13,262 nucleotides of DNA from Competibacteraceae bacterium UBA6584 (GTDB lineage: Bacteria; Pseudomonadota; Gammaproteobacteria; Competibacterales; Competibacteraceae), in contig DJIW01000093.1 of assembly GCA_002433805.1 (NCBI GenBank), positions 1-13,262 of the forward strand, written 5' to 3'. The notes under the pieces were generated by a model that did no database searches, was not told the origin of the DNA, and was given only the letters and a program-made list of their open reading frames with translations. The translations under genes and the position numbers were made by a program. Below, in pieces: positions 13,234-13,262 of this stretch (the first letter of the stretch is position 1; each line of letters opens with the position of its first letter).

Positions 13234-13262
13234 CAGGACGGGCAGAATGTACGCTTACGATC

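Noticed and set aside
1..13262. CRISPR array, insertion sequence, tRNA or rRNA
   Set aside because: No regularly spaced direct repeats, transposase motifs, or RNA-gene signatures were seen on either strand by reading.

Overview
The window looks like chromosomal DNA of a GC-rich, nitrogen-fixing proteobacterium. The nifB-ferredoxins-nifQ arrangement, the sigma-54/NifA promoter and a Shethna-type ferredoxin fit a gammaproteobacterial diazotroph, but no taxonomic marker (rRNA, tRNA) is present, so this is inference. The window begins and ends exactly with GATC, as a Sau3AI/MboI-type cloned insert would.

Region 1 (1-3360, minus strand): a compact nitrogenase-cofactor operon read right to left, nifB (radical-SAM NifB-co synthase with a NifX-like C-terminal domain), an FdxN-type 2x[4Fe-4S] ferredoxin, a plant-type [2Fe-2S] ferredoxin, a second [2Fe-2S] ferredoxin resembling the Azotobacter Shethna protein II, and nifQ (molybdenum donor). 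Gaps are only 9-39 bp. Upstream of nifB are a correctly spaced -24/-12 promoter and two perfect TGT-N10-ACA NifA sites, 32 bp apart. These genes would deliver iron-sulfur/carbide precursor, electrons and Mo to FeMo-co assembly, and possibly O2 protection to nitrogenase.

Region 2 (3575-9257, minus strand): a heavy-metal efflux RND operon read right to left: an unrecognised exported, C-terminally anchored 219-aa protein, a CzcB/CusB-type periplasmic adaptor, a small exported helical 150-aa protein, and a CzcA/CusA-type inner-membrane pump. The first two mature proteins both begin with an Ala-His-Glu-Gly-Glu-Asp-His motif, suggesting metal contact. No outer-membrane channel gene and no metal sensor is present.

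Region 3 (9258-13262): a palindrome-rich 251-bp gap, a GlxA-family AraC-type regulator (minus strand), and divergently from it a SAM-dependent methyltransferase with a winged-helix N-terminus followed 44 bp later by an exported vanadium-haloperoxidase/PAP2-fold enzyme. The last gene is followed by a strong hairpin. The regulator-methyltransferase-haloperoxidase set is the least understood part of the window.

I found no CRISPR array, insertion sequence, tRNA or rRNA. I see no clear case for a wholly new defence or mobile system here; the points most worth checking are the Shethna-like ferredoxin inside the nifB operon and the methyltransferase/haloperoxidase unit.
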